From positions 1 to 24,629 of IMG/VR virus record IMGVR_UViG_3300044855_000281: a DNA stretch of 24,629 nucleotides; one strand, given 5' to 3'. This document shows positions 5,794 through 13,073 of the stretch, one piece after another (position 1 is the first letter of the stretch; each line of letters begins with the position of its first letter). This stretch comes from a virus. Below the pieces are notes generated by a model. That model was given only the letters and a program-made list of their open reading frames with translations, was not told where the DNA came from and ran no database searches. The position numbers and the translations under genes were made by a program.

Positions 5794-7751
5794 ATTGCCA
5801 CCCAAACCTTGCGCTGCCCTTCGTCTCTGGAGAAAATTGCCCCATCCTGCTCAAGTGAGCGCAATTTCTTTCCACCATTAGACCGATCCACGCCAAGTTT
5901 ATCCGCCACCTCCCAAGTGGTCATGGGGCCGTCCTGAAGCATTTTCAGGATCGCTTTGTAGGCTCCCGAGTAGGCGGATTTACGCTCTGGCTTGCTGCCC
6001 TGATCCGCGTCCACGTCATCCCTCAACACGGGCAGCAGGGACGACATCACCAGCCCGGTTTCGGGGTTCGTTACCTCTACGGCAACCAGCTCCACGGTCA
6101 TCGGTTTGGGCTCGTCAGAGTGCCGCGCGGCGGTGCATTCGATCCGGCAGATTTTGGTGCCTTCGGTGCGTGTGATGCGGAACTCATTATCCACGGCCCC
6201 CAGCAGGGCGCTGGAGCCCCGCGCGCCCTTTTCCGCATCCTTGCCGCTATGGTGGACCACCGCGATGTGGGCGCGCGTGTGGGCGCGCAGCGCATCGACC
6301 GACTGCACGAACTTCGTCATGTCCTGCGACGAGTTCTCGTCCCCCGGCCCGAAGTGCCGGTTCAGGGTATCGACGACAATGAGCCCCGGCCGCACGGGCA
6401 GGCTGTCGATGGCTGCAATGGCGTTGGCGAGCCCTTCCGGGGTCGAGAGGGGCACGCCTACCGGGATGGTCCAGAATTGCGCCTGGCGGCCCTCGGATCG
6501 CTTCGCCAGCCAGACATGGACGCGATACTTGAACGTCCCCATGCCCTCGCCCAGCAGGTACAGCACGGGCTGTTGCACGACGGCATTACCGCGCCACGGC
6601 ACGCCGCAGGCGACACTCAAAGCCATGTCCAGCACGTTGAAGGTCTTGTAGGTCTTTGGCGGCCCGTACCAGACGGACGCGCCGTCATCGATCACCCAGC
6701 CTTCAATGATCCAGGTCGGGTCGGGAACCGACAGCAGGCCTTGCACGTCAAGTATGGGCAGCAGCGGCCGCACAGGCTCCACGGGGGCCTTGAGGAACCC
6801 AACGACATCGAAGCCCTCGGCCACGGCGTCTGCGGCGTCCCACTTCTCAGGCTTGCCGGGAGGCGGGGCGAGCAGGCGAACGGTGCAGCCGATGGTACGC
6901 AGGTGGGCGGCTATCTCGTTCATGAACTTGATGCCCGGGACGTCATTGTCGGGCCACAGGGTCACGTTCTTGCCGGCGAGCGGCCGCCAATCGATCTTGT
7001 CGGGCTTGACGCTGGACCCGCCCGGGGCGGTCGTCGCGGTGATGCCTATCCCGTTGAGGGCGTCGGCGCAGGGCTCGCCCTCAACCAGCACCACATCCTG
7101 CGTCCGGTCGATGTCGGGGACGCGATACAGCGACCACTGGCCGGGGGGATATCCCCATGACCCGTCGAGACGCCGGGGCCGGTATATCTTCTCGGGCTTG
7201 CCGTTGTCCCGCAGCACCTTGTTGCCGGCGTCGTCGCGGTATTCGATACGGCACGTCTCGAACAGCTTCTCCCCGGTCGATGACAGGTAGGGGAAGGCGT
7301 TGACGATTTCCTCGTGCTTGACCGGGGGCGGCGGCTTGGCCGCCAGTGCTTCGTGGCGCTTCTGGACGTAGGCGGGGGGTGATCCCCCGCACCATGCGTC
7401 GAGCTCGTCCACGATCCGGGGAAGGTCGCGGCGTGTCATCCCGTTCGCGAGGGCATACAAGTCGAACACGTCGCCGCTGTCGCGGACGCCGCCGCCTTCG
7501 TTAAACTCCTTCCACAGCCCGGCGCTGTCGATGGGTGACAGGGCGATGGCGAGGGATTGCCCTGCTTCGCCTGACAGCCCGCCGATGCGCGCCGTGTCGC
7601 CCTTCAGGCCCGTGGCGTGCGGGTAGAGCGTGCGGACGAGGTCGCGGATGCGAAGCTGGACGGCGCGCATGACGCGCGTCTTCCGCACCGCTGGCAGCTC
7701 TGTGACGTTACTGGGTTTGCCCTGACGGTCGGCAAGATTAAAGTCGATCAT
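5763..7751 (-). CDS. Primase-helicase: TOPRIM domain plus RepA-like AAA ATPase
   Basis: A 662-residue replication protein. TOPRIM signatures are VLVEGEPCADAL (222-232) and the DxD at 268-270 (WPDNDVPG). A RecA/RepA-type ATPase follows, with Walker A GPPKTYKT (363-370), Walker B LIVVDTL (457-463) and VVHHSGKD (498-505), a sensor-like motif of this family. The C-terminal 70 residues form a winged-helix-like region (TTWEVADKLGVDRSNGGKKL). The protein should prime and unwind phage DNA. No zinc-finger primase domain is obvious at the N-terminus. Its start overlaps the previous stop in an ATGA, and the N-terminal IDFNLADRQ leader is shared with two other replication genes. Confidence 0.92.
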   Translation of the reverse strand: MIDFNLADRQGKPSNVTELPAVRKTRVMRAVQLRIRDLVRTLYPHATGLKGDTARIGGLSGEAGQSLAIALSPIDSAGLWKEFNEGGGVRDSGDVFDLYALANGMTRRDLPRIVDELDAWCGGSPPAYVQKRHEALAAKPPPPVKHEEIVNAFPYLSSTGEKLFETCRIEYRDDAGNKVLRDNGKPEKIYRPRRLDGSWGYPPGQWSLYRVPDIDRTQDVVLVEGEPCADALNGIGITATTAPGGSSVKPDKIDWRPLAGKNVTLWPDNDVPGIKFMNEIAAHLRTIGCTVRLLAPPPGKPEKWDAADAVAEGFDVVGFLKAPVEPVRPLLPILDVQGLLSVPDPTWIIEGWVIDDGASVWYGPPKTYKTFNVLDMALSVACGVPWRGNAVVQQPVLYLLGEGMGTFKYRVHVWLAKRSEGRQAQFWTIPVGVPLSTPEGLANAIAAIDSLPVRPGLIVVDTLNRHFGPGDENSSQDMTKFVQSVDALRAHTRAHIAVVHHSGKDAEKGARGSSALLGAVDNEFRITRTEGTKICRIECTAARHSDEPKPMTVELVAVEVTNPETGLVMSSLLPVLRDDVDADQGSKPERKSAYSGAYKAILKMLQDGPMTTWEVADKLGVDRSNGGKKLRSLEQDGAIFSRDEGQRKVWVAIAHTLPTGSE

Positions 7752-8053
7752 TTGACAAACTCCACAACCGGGGATTTGCCGCTCTCAAGAACGTCGGCAG
7801 CGTCACGCATGAATTCAGAAATTTTGACGCTGATTTCTTGGCGTTCCTTGTCAGTCAATTTGTCCAGCATCACGTTGCGGCTGTACGAGTAAGACAGCCC
7901 GAAGACGTTGACGGCGAGACGCGCGTAAAATTCGGCCCGATCCTTGTCTTTCGGTAGCAGCAGCTCGACTTCAGACATGACGCGCACAAGGTTTGAGGAC
8001 GTCAAAGCAACAAGACGCGTGATATGGTCGAGACGTTCTTCTTGGTTCCTCAT
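7748..8053 (-). CDS. Hypothetical helical protein
   Basis: A 101-residue protein, MRNQEERLDH start, predicted mostly helical and highly charged. No motif recognised. ATG 8053 is chosen over an upstream frame start because it forms an ATGA overlap with the nuclease stop at 8050. Its own stop overlaps the primase start in the same way. It may be an accessory protein of the neighbouring nuclease or primase, an inference from coupling only. Confidence 0.72.
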   Translation of the reverse strand: MRNQEERLDHITRLVALTSSNLVRVMSEVELLLPKDKDRAEFYARLAVNVFGLSYSYSRNVMLDKLTDKERQEISVKISEFMRDAADVLESGKSPVVEFVK

Positions 8054-8781
8054 GACCAGCACCTCCGCTTGAACGGGCAATCGCTGCACGCGTAAAACTC
8101 TGGCGTCTCGGTGCATCGCGGCCGCATGGCCCCGGCGCGGCTATCGAGAATGATCGACACCGCGCGATCCGAAGCGGCCTGCGCGCGCGCCTTGTCGAAG
8201 GGCACCATCTCGAGGTGACATTCCATCGTGTCGGCGTTGACGGCGAAGAACAGCGCCGGATTGGTCAGGCTCATGTAGCCTTGGTACAGGGACACCTGAT
8301 CGGCATATTCGGGCTTGGCTTTCGCCAGGCCCCTGCTCTCTATGGCCTTCCATGACTTCTGGCCGAGGGCCTTGAACTCGACCACGAACGGGTAAGCCAG
8401 TTCCGTCAGCGGCCCGCCCGTGCAGACGCGATCAACGTGACCAGCGAACGAACCGTCAGCCACCTTGAAGCCGAGGGGCTGGCCGTTCTTGCCCGTCTGC
8501 GTGAGATGGAAACCGGCATCCACGAGCCACGTCGCGGCCATGCTTTCGAACATGTGCCCGCGCTGGAATATCCGCAGCGTGCGCGCGCTGAACCGCCAGC
8601 CCTCGTCATGTGGCGTGCCGAGGAATTCGTACTGCACCTTGCGCTCACAGGGCGAGCCGATTGAGGACGCGCCGACATAGGTGCGCCGCTTCTCGGATGG
8701 CGGCGGGAGCTTGTCGATAAGCGCATGGATGGCCGAGACGTCTGCCGTGCGGACCATCGAGCCCGGATTAAAGTCGATCAC
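8050..8781 (-). CDS. Cas4/RecB-like PD-(D/E)XK nuclease with probable Fe-S cluster
   Basis: A 243-residue nuclease. The catalytic core is seen as GHVD (D117) followed by VVEFK (E135, K137), with Q162 and Y166 in the helix after it. One N-terminal cysteine (C45 in GSPCERK) and three C-terminal ones (C232, C235, C241) match the 4Fe-4S arrangement of Cas4/AddB-type nucleases. The start is GTG 8781 in a GTGA overlap with the upstream stop; the open frame further upstream is shadow sequence. In phages such enzymes process DNA ends in recombination with annealing proteins. No CRISPR array or other cas gene is present. Confidence 0.88.
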   Translation of the reverse strand: MIDFNPGSMVRTADVSAIHALIDKLPPPSEKRRTYVGASSIGSPCERKVQYEFLGTPHDEGWRFSARTLRIFQRGHMFESMAATWLVDAGFHLTQTGKNGQPLGFKVADGSFAGHVDRVCTGGPLTELAYPFVVEFKALGQKSWKAIESRGLAKAKPEYADQVSLYQGYMSLTNPALFFAVNADTMECHLEMVPFDKARAQAASDRAVSIILDSRAGAMRPRCTETPEFYACSDCPFKRRCWS

Positions 8782-9026
8782 TTGCGCACCTGTTGCTTGA
8801 CGGGGTCCGGATCGCCTGGCTTGCGCCGGGCGTAGGCGTTGCACTGCGGGTGATAGGTATCCCGCACCATCCTGAAATGCGGCGACACCTCGCCCTTGCA
8901 CTGCGGGCGTGGCATCCGCTGGAGCCAGACGCAGCCCTCACAGGTCGTGTTCTGCGCCTTGATATGCGCAACGGCGGTTGCTTGTGCCGAGGCGTCGCGA
9001 AAGACGCGGGTTCGTGTCTGTGTCAT
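8778..9026 (-). CDS. Cysteine-containing small protein, possible zinc-binding
   Basis: An 82-residue basic protein with C29, C32, C43 and C62 (TCEGC, PQCKG, PQCNAY), which could form a zinc site. Only the last 82 residues of a long open frame are accepted: ATG 9026 makes an ATGA overlap with the DnaA-like gene, while the upstream extension lies antiphase to that gene. The function is unknown; placement between the DnaA-like gene and the nuclease suggests a replication accessory role. Confidence 0.72.
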   Translation of the reverse strand: MTQTRTRVFRDASAQATAVAHIKAQNTTCEGCVWLQRMPRPQCKGEVSPHFRMVRDTYHPQCNAYARRKPGDPDPVKQQVRK

Positions 9027-9343
9027 GCAGCGCGCTCCTGAAGGATGGCGCGCGATGCCAGGCGCATGGCGACACGGGTGCAGATCATGGCGACACGCTC
9101 GGCCGTCAGTGCGTCCGTCTGCGCTTCGATCCGCCGTCTGGCGTAAATGACTGTAGTGTGGTCGCGCCAGCCGAATGCCTGTCCGACCTGCGTGGTGGAT
9201 TTGCCCGTCTTCAGCGCGAGGTACATTCCGCACGCGCGCCAGTGTGCGAGGTCGGAAAAGCGCCGGTCGCCGGTGATCTGCGCGGGTGAGTAATGCGAGG
9301 CCTGCGCCGTCGCGGCGATTATGTCGGCAATAGAAGGTGTCAT
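9023..9343 (-). CDS. DnaA domain IV-like DNA-binding protein
   Basis: A 106-residue protein that consists essentially of the C-terminal DNA-binding domain of DnaA. The signature DHTTVIYARRRI (61-72) is the DnaA helix-turn-helix box that contacts DnaA boxes. Upstream helices (DLAHWRACGMYLALKTGKST) match the preceding part of domain IV. No AAA+ domain is present. ATG 9343 is supported by an ATGA overlap with the upstream gene and by a GAAAGG element. It could bind the phage origin, mask host DnaA boxes, or act as a regulator. Confidence 0.87.
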   Translation of the reverse strand: MTPSIADIIAATAQASHYSPAQITGDRRFSDLAHWRACGMYLALKTGKSTTQVGQAFGWRDHTTVIYARRRIEAQTDALTAERVAMICTRVAMRLASRAILQERAA

Positions 9344-9732
9344 GCTGGCACCCTTTCTTCTGATGTTGGATCCTCGAGGGTGTGGATTTGCGTGTTCTCG
9401 ATTGCCTCGTGCGCAATCGCGAACAGCATCGCGGCCTCCACCTTCGACCATTTGCCGAGAGGCTCAGCCCACGGCAGCCCAGACGCCTTGTCGGCAATGA
9501 GCGGCAGCGCCGCCTCGGCAAAGCCGATGGTCATCGCGTCAGGCGAGCCGATGCGCGGTGTCCCGCGACGCGTGGCCCAGTTGCAGGTCCGCGCCTGTAT
9601 CCAAGTGTTGACGGCGGTGAAGGCGAGAAACCACGCCTCTTTATCCGTCACCGCATGCCGCCGATCTGCAAGCATGCGTTTGAGCGTGGCGGCCGCCGCA
9701 ACGGTCGCCAGGTTGTCTGGATCATCTGTCAT
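9340..9732 (-). CDS. Hypothetical protein
   Basis: A 130-residue, mainly helical protein beginning MTDDPDNLATVAAAATLKRM. No catalytic motif or family recognised. It has several Trp residues and a WFLAFTAVNTWIQART stretch that may be a buried helix rather than a membrane segment. It lies between the ssDNA-binding candidate and the DnaA-like gene, which it overlaps by ATGA, so it is expressed with the replication genes. Confidence 0.7.
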   Translation of the reverse strand: MTDDPDNLATVAAAATLKRMLADRRHAVTDKEAWFLAFTAVNTWIQARTCNWATRRGTPRIGSPDAMTIGFAEAALPLIADKASGLPWAEPLGKWSKVEAAMLFAIAHEAIENTQIHTLEDPTSEERVPA

Positions 9733-9778
9733 TGTGTGTGCCCCAGCTCGGGGGCGGTGTTACCCGCCCCCTGCCCGG

Positions 9779-10357
9779 TTAGGCCCACGCCGGGCGGTTG
9801 CCCGCCGGTGCAGACACGGCAGCGCCGTTCGCCTTCGCGGCCACGGCCTTGCCCTTCTTCGCGGGGACGAACCCCTTGTAGTCTTCATCGTCAGGCGTCA
9901 CGGCGCGCAGCGTGTTTTTGGCCTTGCCGGTTTTCGTCTCGCCGGTGCGCTGGTCCGTGTAGTCCTTGGCCGCCTCGACCGAGAAGCGCGCGACGAACTC
10001 GAGCCCGTCGAGGTCTTCCCACTCGTTGATACGGCGGGCTTCCATTGCGGCGGCCTTGTCATCGCTCGGGTCGATGCCGTAGGCGCTCTCGAGCATGGCG
10101 CGCAGCGCCGCGTGCGAGATGCGGACCATGGTATTGTGGCCCTCGCTGCCGTTGCCGGCGATGCCGATCCAGCCCCACGCCTTGCGGTTCTTGAACGGCC
10201 CGGCGGTGACGGTGTATTCGACGTCAAGGCCCTGCGCGCCGGACTTGCCGGTCTTGATTTCGCGCAAGGCAAGGATGACGGGCGCAACAGTGCCCTCGGG
10301 GATGGGCTCGCCAACGGGGGCGGATTGACGTTCGGCCAGGTTGAAGTCGATAGACAT
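9779..10357 (-). CDS. DUF669-like phage protein, candidate ssDNA-binding protein
   Basis: A 192-residue protein starting MSIDFNLAERQ. The central portion (VAPVILALREIK, GLDVEYTVTAGPFKNRKAWGW, GHNTMVRISHAALRAMLES, LEFVARFSVE) fits the DUF669-type phage replication/recombination family, which is thought to act like a single-stranded DNA-binding protein. The C-terminus is Lys/Ala-rich. The frame is open far upstream, but that part overlaps the P-loop ATPase gene and is not protein-like. ATG 10357 follows an AAGAGAAAGA element. Its partner is probably the ATPase immediately upstream. Confidence 0.72.
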   Translation of the reverse strand: MSIDFNLAERQSAPVGEPIPEGTVAPVILALREIKTGKSGAQGLDVEYTVTAGPFKNRKAWGWIGIAGNGSEGHNTMVRISHAALRAMLESAYGIDPSDDKAAAMEARRINEWEDLDGLEFVARFSVEAAKDYTDQRTGETKTGKAKNTLRAVTPDDEDYKGFVPAKKGKAVAAKANGAAVSAPAGNRPAWA

Positions 10358-10389
10358 GATGCGTGTTCTTTCTCTTGAATGGGGATTGA

Positions 10390-11226
10390 TCAGGCAGCGG
10401 CGCGCGGTGCGGTCTTGGCGGATTGGCCGCGCGCCGTGTCGTTGAGTTTGTTGAAGAGGTCGCCCAGATGGGGTTTTTCCATCGGGTCGAGACGGCCAGA
10501 GCGGTCCTTCGCGGGGAAGCCGAAGGGGTTGTCCGGGTTCGTCACGAATGCGCGGTAGGGTTCGCCATCGTCGGGGCGGATGATTGCGAGGGTGACGCAG
10601 CAATCCACGATGCCGGGGATTTCGCGCGCGGCCTTCGCCCCGTCGATCTGCATGGCCCACGATTTCCTTTTGAAATCGTCCTCTTTCTCGTCCAGCAAGC
10701 AAACGAACACGATGTTGGTGATCCGCGCGTGTTGCATGCGCGTGATCCAGAGAACCAATTCCCTTCCCAAAAGACCGTAGGTCCCGAGAAGGTTCTTCTC
10801 GCCTTTCGCGCTCAGGCTTTCGGGCTGGTGTTCGGCCCACGCAAAGCAGAGACGGCCGGCAACCGACAGGCTGTCGATAAACACCGTGTCGTATTTCTTC
10901 AGCGCATCGGGCGAGCCGAAGCGTTGAATGCAGGCGTCGTAATGCTCCTGCCCATAGACGTCCTTCGGCCTGACGTTCGGGTTCGGCCCGGCAAGGAAAC
11001 AAGCCAGGTCGCGACACTCAGACCATGTCTGCGGGCGCAGCTGGTCAACACGCAGGTCCTGAACAGCGAGGTCCCCGCTTTCAAGGTCGCAGAACAACAC
11101 GGTCGAGGGGTCGAGCGTGCGCAGCAACGAAGTCTTGCCGACGCCTGCTTGTCCAAGCACCATGAGTTTAACACCGCGCTGCTGACGCATTCGGTCATCA
11201 GCGCCGATAATCGGTAGGCCGCCCAT
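10390..11226 (-). CDS. P-loop ATPase (AAA_24/RecA-like phage ATP-binding protein)
   Basis: A 278-residue ATPase with Walker A GQAGVGKT (25-32) and Walker B TVFIDSL (114-120). This matches the RecA/Sak4-like phage ATP-binding proteins (AAA_24 type) that work in recombination, usually beside an ssDNA-binding protein as here. The frame extends to a GTG at 11331 and an ATG at 11244. ATG 11226 is preferred because GGAGG sits 5 nt before it and conserved-looking sequence begins there (MGGLPIIGADDR). The 100 nt between the HNH stop and this start are unassigned. Confidence 0.85.
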   Translation of the reverse strand: MGGLPIIGADDRMRQQRGVKLMVLGQAGVGKTSLLRTLDPSTVLFCDLESGDLAVQDLRVDQLRPQTWSECRDLACFLAGPNPNVRPKDVYGQEHYDACIQRFGSPDALKKYDTVFIDSLSVAGRLCFAWAEHQPESLSAKGEKNLLGTYGLLGRELVLWITRMQHARITNIVFVCLLDEKEDDFKRKSWAMQIDGAKAAREIPGIVDCCVTLAIIRPDDGEPYRAFVTNPDNPFGFPAKDRSGRLDPMEKPHLGDLFNKLNDTARGQSAKTAPRAAA

Positions 11227-11327
11227 GCGGTCCTCCTTCTCCATTTTCGGCCTTCGCTCCTTGCTTCGCCCTTGAGTGGGCGCCCGTGGAGGGAGGAGAA
11301 GGCCATCGCCCGACCATATTAGACGGC

Positions 11328-11936
11328 TCACGCCGCCCTATTCTGGTCGCCTCCACGGGTTCGCCCTGTGAGCCACGACCAATTTCGGCCGGCGGCAATT
11401 CCTGAAATTGTTGCGCGTGTCACGCCGAACTCTGCTGCAAGTTCGGACGTGCGCTTGAGTGGAAGCTGCGCGATGATCGCCAAGACCTGCGCCTCGGTTA
11501 GCGTCGCTTGAGGAAGACTAGAGCCGACACTCAACGTGCCGTGATGGCGCTTGTCTTCACAGTTTTCGCCAGGCGTTGCCCAGCGCAGATGATTTGGATT
11601 GCAGCACGCGGGATTGCCGCACCTGTGCGCGGCCTGAAGCCACGAGGCTGACGGCTCGCCATGCGCTAGAATGCAAACGATCCTGTGCGGACCGGTTTGA
11701 ATGCCTCTGAAGCGAGTGTGCCCATACCCATTCGCGTTGACGCCAAATGGCCAAACAACGCATTCGGCGCTGTCGCTAACCAGAGCGGCGTCTATCCACT
11801 TTTGATGTGCGCCGTTCGGTGCGGTCGCCTTGATCGCAAGCGGGTCGCCGTAACGGCGCAGACCGTCATAGTGATGCTGGCAATAGCCCTTCGCCGCATG
11901 TCGGCCGTCGCACCCCTCAATGCTGCAGGTCTTCAT
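11328..11936 (-). CDS. HNH homing-type endonuclease, copy 1
   Basis: A 202-residue protein with an N-terminal Cys/His cluster (C4, C9, C19, H22), a central HNH motif AHRCGNPACCNPNHLRWAT (103-121) and a C-terminal helix-turn-helix (about 164-182, SELAAEFGVTRATISGI). This is the layout of free-standing phage HNH endonucleases. It starts in an ATGA overlap with the rusA stop and ends 101 nt before the ATPase start, so it looks inserted into the replication operon. A paralogue lies at 23959-24576. Confidence 0.9.
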   Translation of the reverse strand: MKTCSIEGCDGRHAAKGYCQHHYDGLRRYGDPLAIKATAPNGAHQKWIDAALVSDSAECVVWPFGVNANGYGHTRFRGIQTGPHRIVCILAHGEPSASWLQAAHRCGNPACCNPNHLRWATPGENCEDKRHHGTLSVGSSLPQATLTEAQVLAIIAQLPLKRTSELAAEFGVTRATISGIAAGRNWSWLTGRTRGGDQNRAA

Positions 11937-12367
11937 GCCGCCACCTGTTGAACGATAGCGACGACGGGCGAAATCTCGATTTCCACGCGCGGCTCGTCGG
12001 ACCAGAACTTGTCAACGATGAGCGAGACGATTTGCGCGTCGTCCTTGTAGGCGATGCCGTTCAAGCCATCCTCGACGGCCTTGAGCACGTTGGAGAGGTC
12101 TGGCTTCTTCGTGGGCATATCGACGCCCGCCAGCATTTCCGCGCGGCGCTTCTTCGTGGCCGACTGCGGTATCTGCATGTAGACTGCGAGGCGCATGCGC
12201 AGCGGCCCCTCGACGGGCTGCGCGCCAGCCTGCTTTGCAAGCCAGGCAATCATGCGCTCATAGGCGACGGTTTCAGCGGGAGTGAATGCGCGGCCGCCGC
12301 GTGGCGTGGACACGAACCGCGCGCGGCCCTTGCCCTTGGGATGCCCATGCACGGTGAACTTCAGCAT
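11933..12367 (-). CDS. rusA: RusA-like Holliday junction resolvase
   Basis: A 144-residue protein with the RusA core: a basic N-terminal HPKGKGRAR segment and the KPDLSNVLKAVEDGL motif (88-102), followed by YKDDAQI (107-113). Together these supply the conserved catalytic aspartates. RusA cuts four-way junctions in recombination and replication intermediates. It is the first gene of the leftward replication operon. Its ATG is only 13 nt beyond the T-tract of a strong terminator, with no clear ribosome binding site, so its expression probably depends on regulated read-through. Confidence 0.92.
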   Translation of the reverse strand: MLKFTVHGHPKGKGRARFVSTPRGGRAFTPAETVAYERMIAWLAKQAGAQPVEGPLRMRLAVYMQIPQSATKKRRAEMLAGVDMPTKKPDLSNVLKAVEDGLNGIAYKDDAQIVSLIVDKFWSDEPRVEIEISPVVAIVQQVAA

Positions 12368-12379
12368 GGTGACACCGAA

Positions 12380-12405
12380 TAAAAAGCCTGCGCCGAAGCG
12401 CAGGC
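12380..12405 (-). terminator. UUCG-loop rho-independent terminator upstream of rusA
   Basis: On the minus strand GCCTGCGC (12405-12398), a TTCG loop (12397-12394) and GCGCAGGC (12393-12386) form a perfect 8-bp stem with an extra-stable tetraloop, followed by TTTTT. It lies between the Cro-like gene and rusA, so it would stop leftward early transcription just before the replication operon. Confidence 0.88.
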
Positions 12406-12440
12406 AGTCCCGACCGGACCACGGACGGGGTTAAGGGTTA

Positions 12441-12485
12441 GCAGCGGGGCGCTGGGGTCCGACGGGGATTGGGACGCCCCGCTGC
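12441..12485. repeat. 11-bp inverted repeat in rusA upstream region
   Basis: GCAGCGGGGCG (12441-12451) is exactly complementary to CGCCCCGCTGC (12475-12485) across a 23-nt loop. It lies 36 nt upstream, in the leftward direction of transcription, of the UUCG terminator, and may form part of an RNA leader structure. A 12/14 palindrome centred on GATATC is at 12521-12534. The 12406-12600 interval otherwise holds only the plus-strand promoter. Confidence 0.45.
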
Positions 12486-12542
12486 CGTTCGCGCGGTTTG
12501 GGGCGCGCGAATTCGTGATTGTGCGATATCGTACCGAAGCCC

Positions 12543-12570
12543 TTGACCCCGCGCGCGACGGCGGTAATTT
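12543..12570 (+). promoter_or_regulatory. Sigma70-type promoter for the 12601 gene
   Basis: TTGACC (12543-12548), a 16-bp spacer and TAATTT (12565-12570) give a close match to the sigma70 consensus (5/6 in each element). Transcription would start near 12577, upstream of GGGGG (12592-12596) and the GTG at 12601. Confidence 0.6.
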
Positions 12571-12600
12571 GTTCCCCGTTTTTGGGATATAGGGGGCAAA

Positions 12601-12849
12601 GTGGCTGAATTTGTGGAAGCAATTGGACGATACGTCTATGACGCATCGAAAGGAACCGTTGCGACCGTGATGACGCGCCGGGATGCCGCCGGGAACGTCA
12701 CGGAGGTCGTGACGCACTACGCCACCGTGCAGACGTTCCTCGCGTGGGCCGCAGAGATGCGCGCAGTTGAGCAGGAAATCCTGCGCCACCTCGGGCGGCA
12801 GAATGTCGTGGAACTTGGCGAATTCAGGCACATTAAGACGGGGGATTAG
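12601..12849 (+). CDS. Small protein opposing the early leftward transcript
   Basis: An 82-residue protein with a GTG start (12601) behind GGGGGC and a near-consensus promoter. The sequence is acidic and mixed alpha/beta (GRYVYDASKGTVATVMTRRD, then EMRAVEQEILRHLG); family unknown. The opposite strand also has an open frame, but its translation is not protein-like. The gene lies between rusA and the Cro-like gene, opposite both, so it would be read while the early leftward promoter is off. A lysogenic or regulatory role is inferred from that layout. Confidence 0.6.
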   Translation: MAEFVEAIGRYVYDASKGTVATVMTRRDAAGNVTEVVTHYATVQTFLAWAAEMRAVEQEILRHLGRQNVVELGEFRHIKTGD

Positions 12850-12854
12850 GGCGC

Positions 12855-13067
12855 TCATTGTGCGCGCTCGCGCTGCAATTCGGCCTCAAGCTTTGCGAGG
12901 CGCTTGGCGCACGCGTCCATAGTGTCGGGGAACATGCGTGACCCATTCTTGAGATCATCAAGACGGCCGCTATCCAGAAACACCTTCCGAGAGACGGTGC
13001 TGCGCGCGAGGCCAGTGACCTTGGCGTAGGCCTCCGCGCGTGTGACAAGCTGTTTGAGTTGGGTCAT
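12855..13067 (-). CDS. Cro-like HTH regulator
   Basis: A 70-residue protein with a helix-turn-helix at about 10-28 (RAEAYAKVTGLARSTVSRKV), then a charged C-terminal helix. The frame extends to 13118, but ATG 13067 is preferred: it lies at the expected transcription start of the promoter below and the upstream part falls in the operator region. It is divergent from the CI-like gene at 13155, the classical immunity arrangement. It probably controls the lytic/lysogenic decision and may bind the same operators. Confidence 0.75.
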   Translation of the reverse strand: MTQLKQLVTRAEAYAKVTGLARSTVSRKVFLDSGRLDDLKNGSRMFPDTMDACAKRLAKLEAELQRERAQ

Positions 13068-13073
13068 GCCCAA

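Noticed and set aside
6120-7160. 346-residue plus-strand open frame
   Set aside because: Lies entirely antisense to the well-supported primase-helicase. The composition is a reverse-strand artefact of GC-rich coding DNA.
9370-9390. DnaA box (TGTGGATTT)
   Set aside because: Only 7 of 9 positions match the consensus and it is isolated inside a coding region; TTATCCGCC near 5886 is also too weak.
9027-9521. N-terminal extension of the 82-residue Cys protein
   Set aside because: It is an alternative frame of the DnaA-like gene and its neighbour; the ATGA junction fixes the start at 9026.
10358-11017. N-terminal extension of the DUF669-like protein
   Set aside because: The long frame overlaps the P-loop ATPase gene out of phase. 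Family-like sequence and a ribosome binding site begin at 10357.
12361-12858. 165-residue minus-strand open frame opposite the 12601 gene
   Set aside because: Its translation is low-complexity and runs through the rusA terminator and the 11-bp inverted repeat. The opposite strand has a promoter, ribosome binding site and more protein-like sequence.
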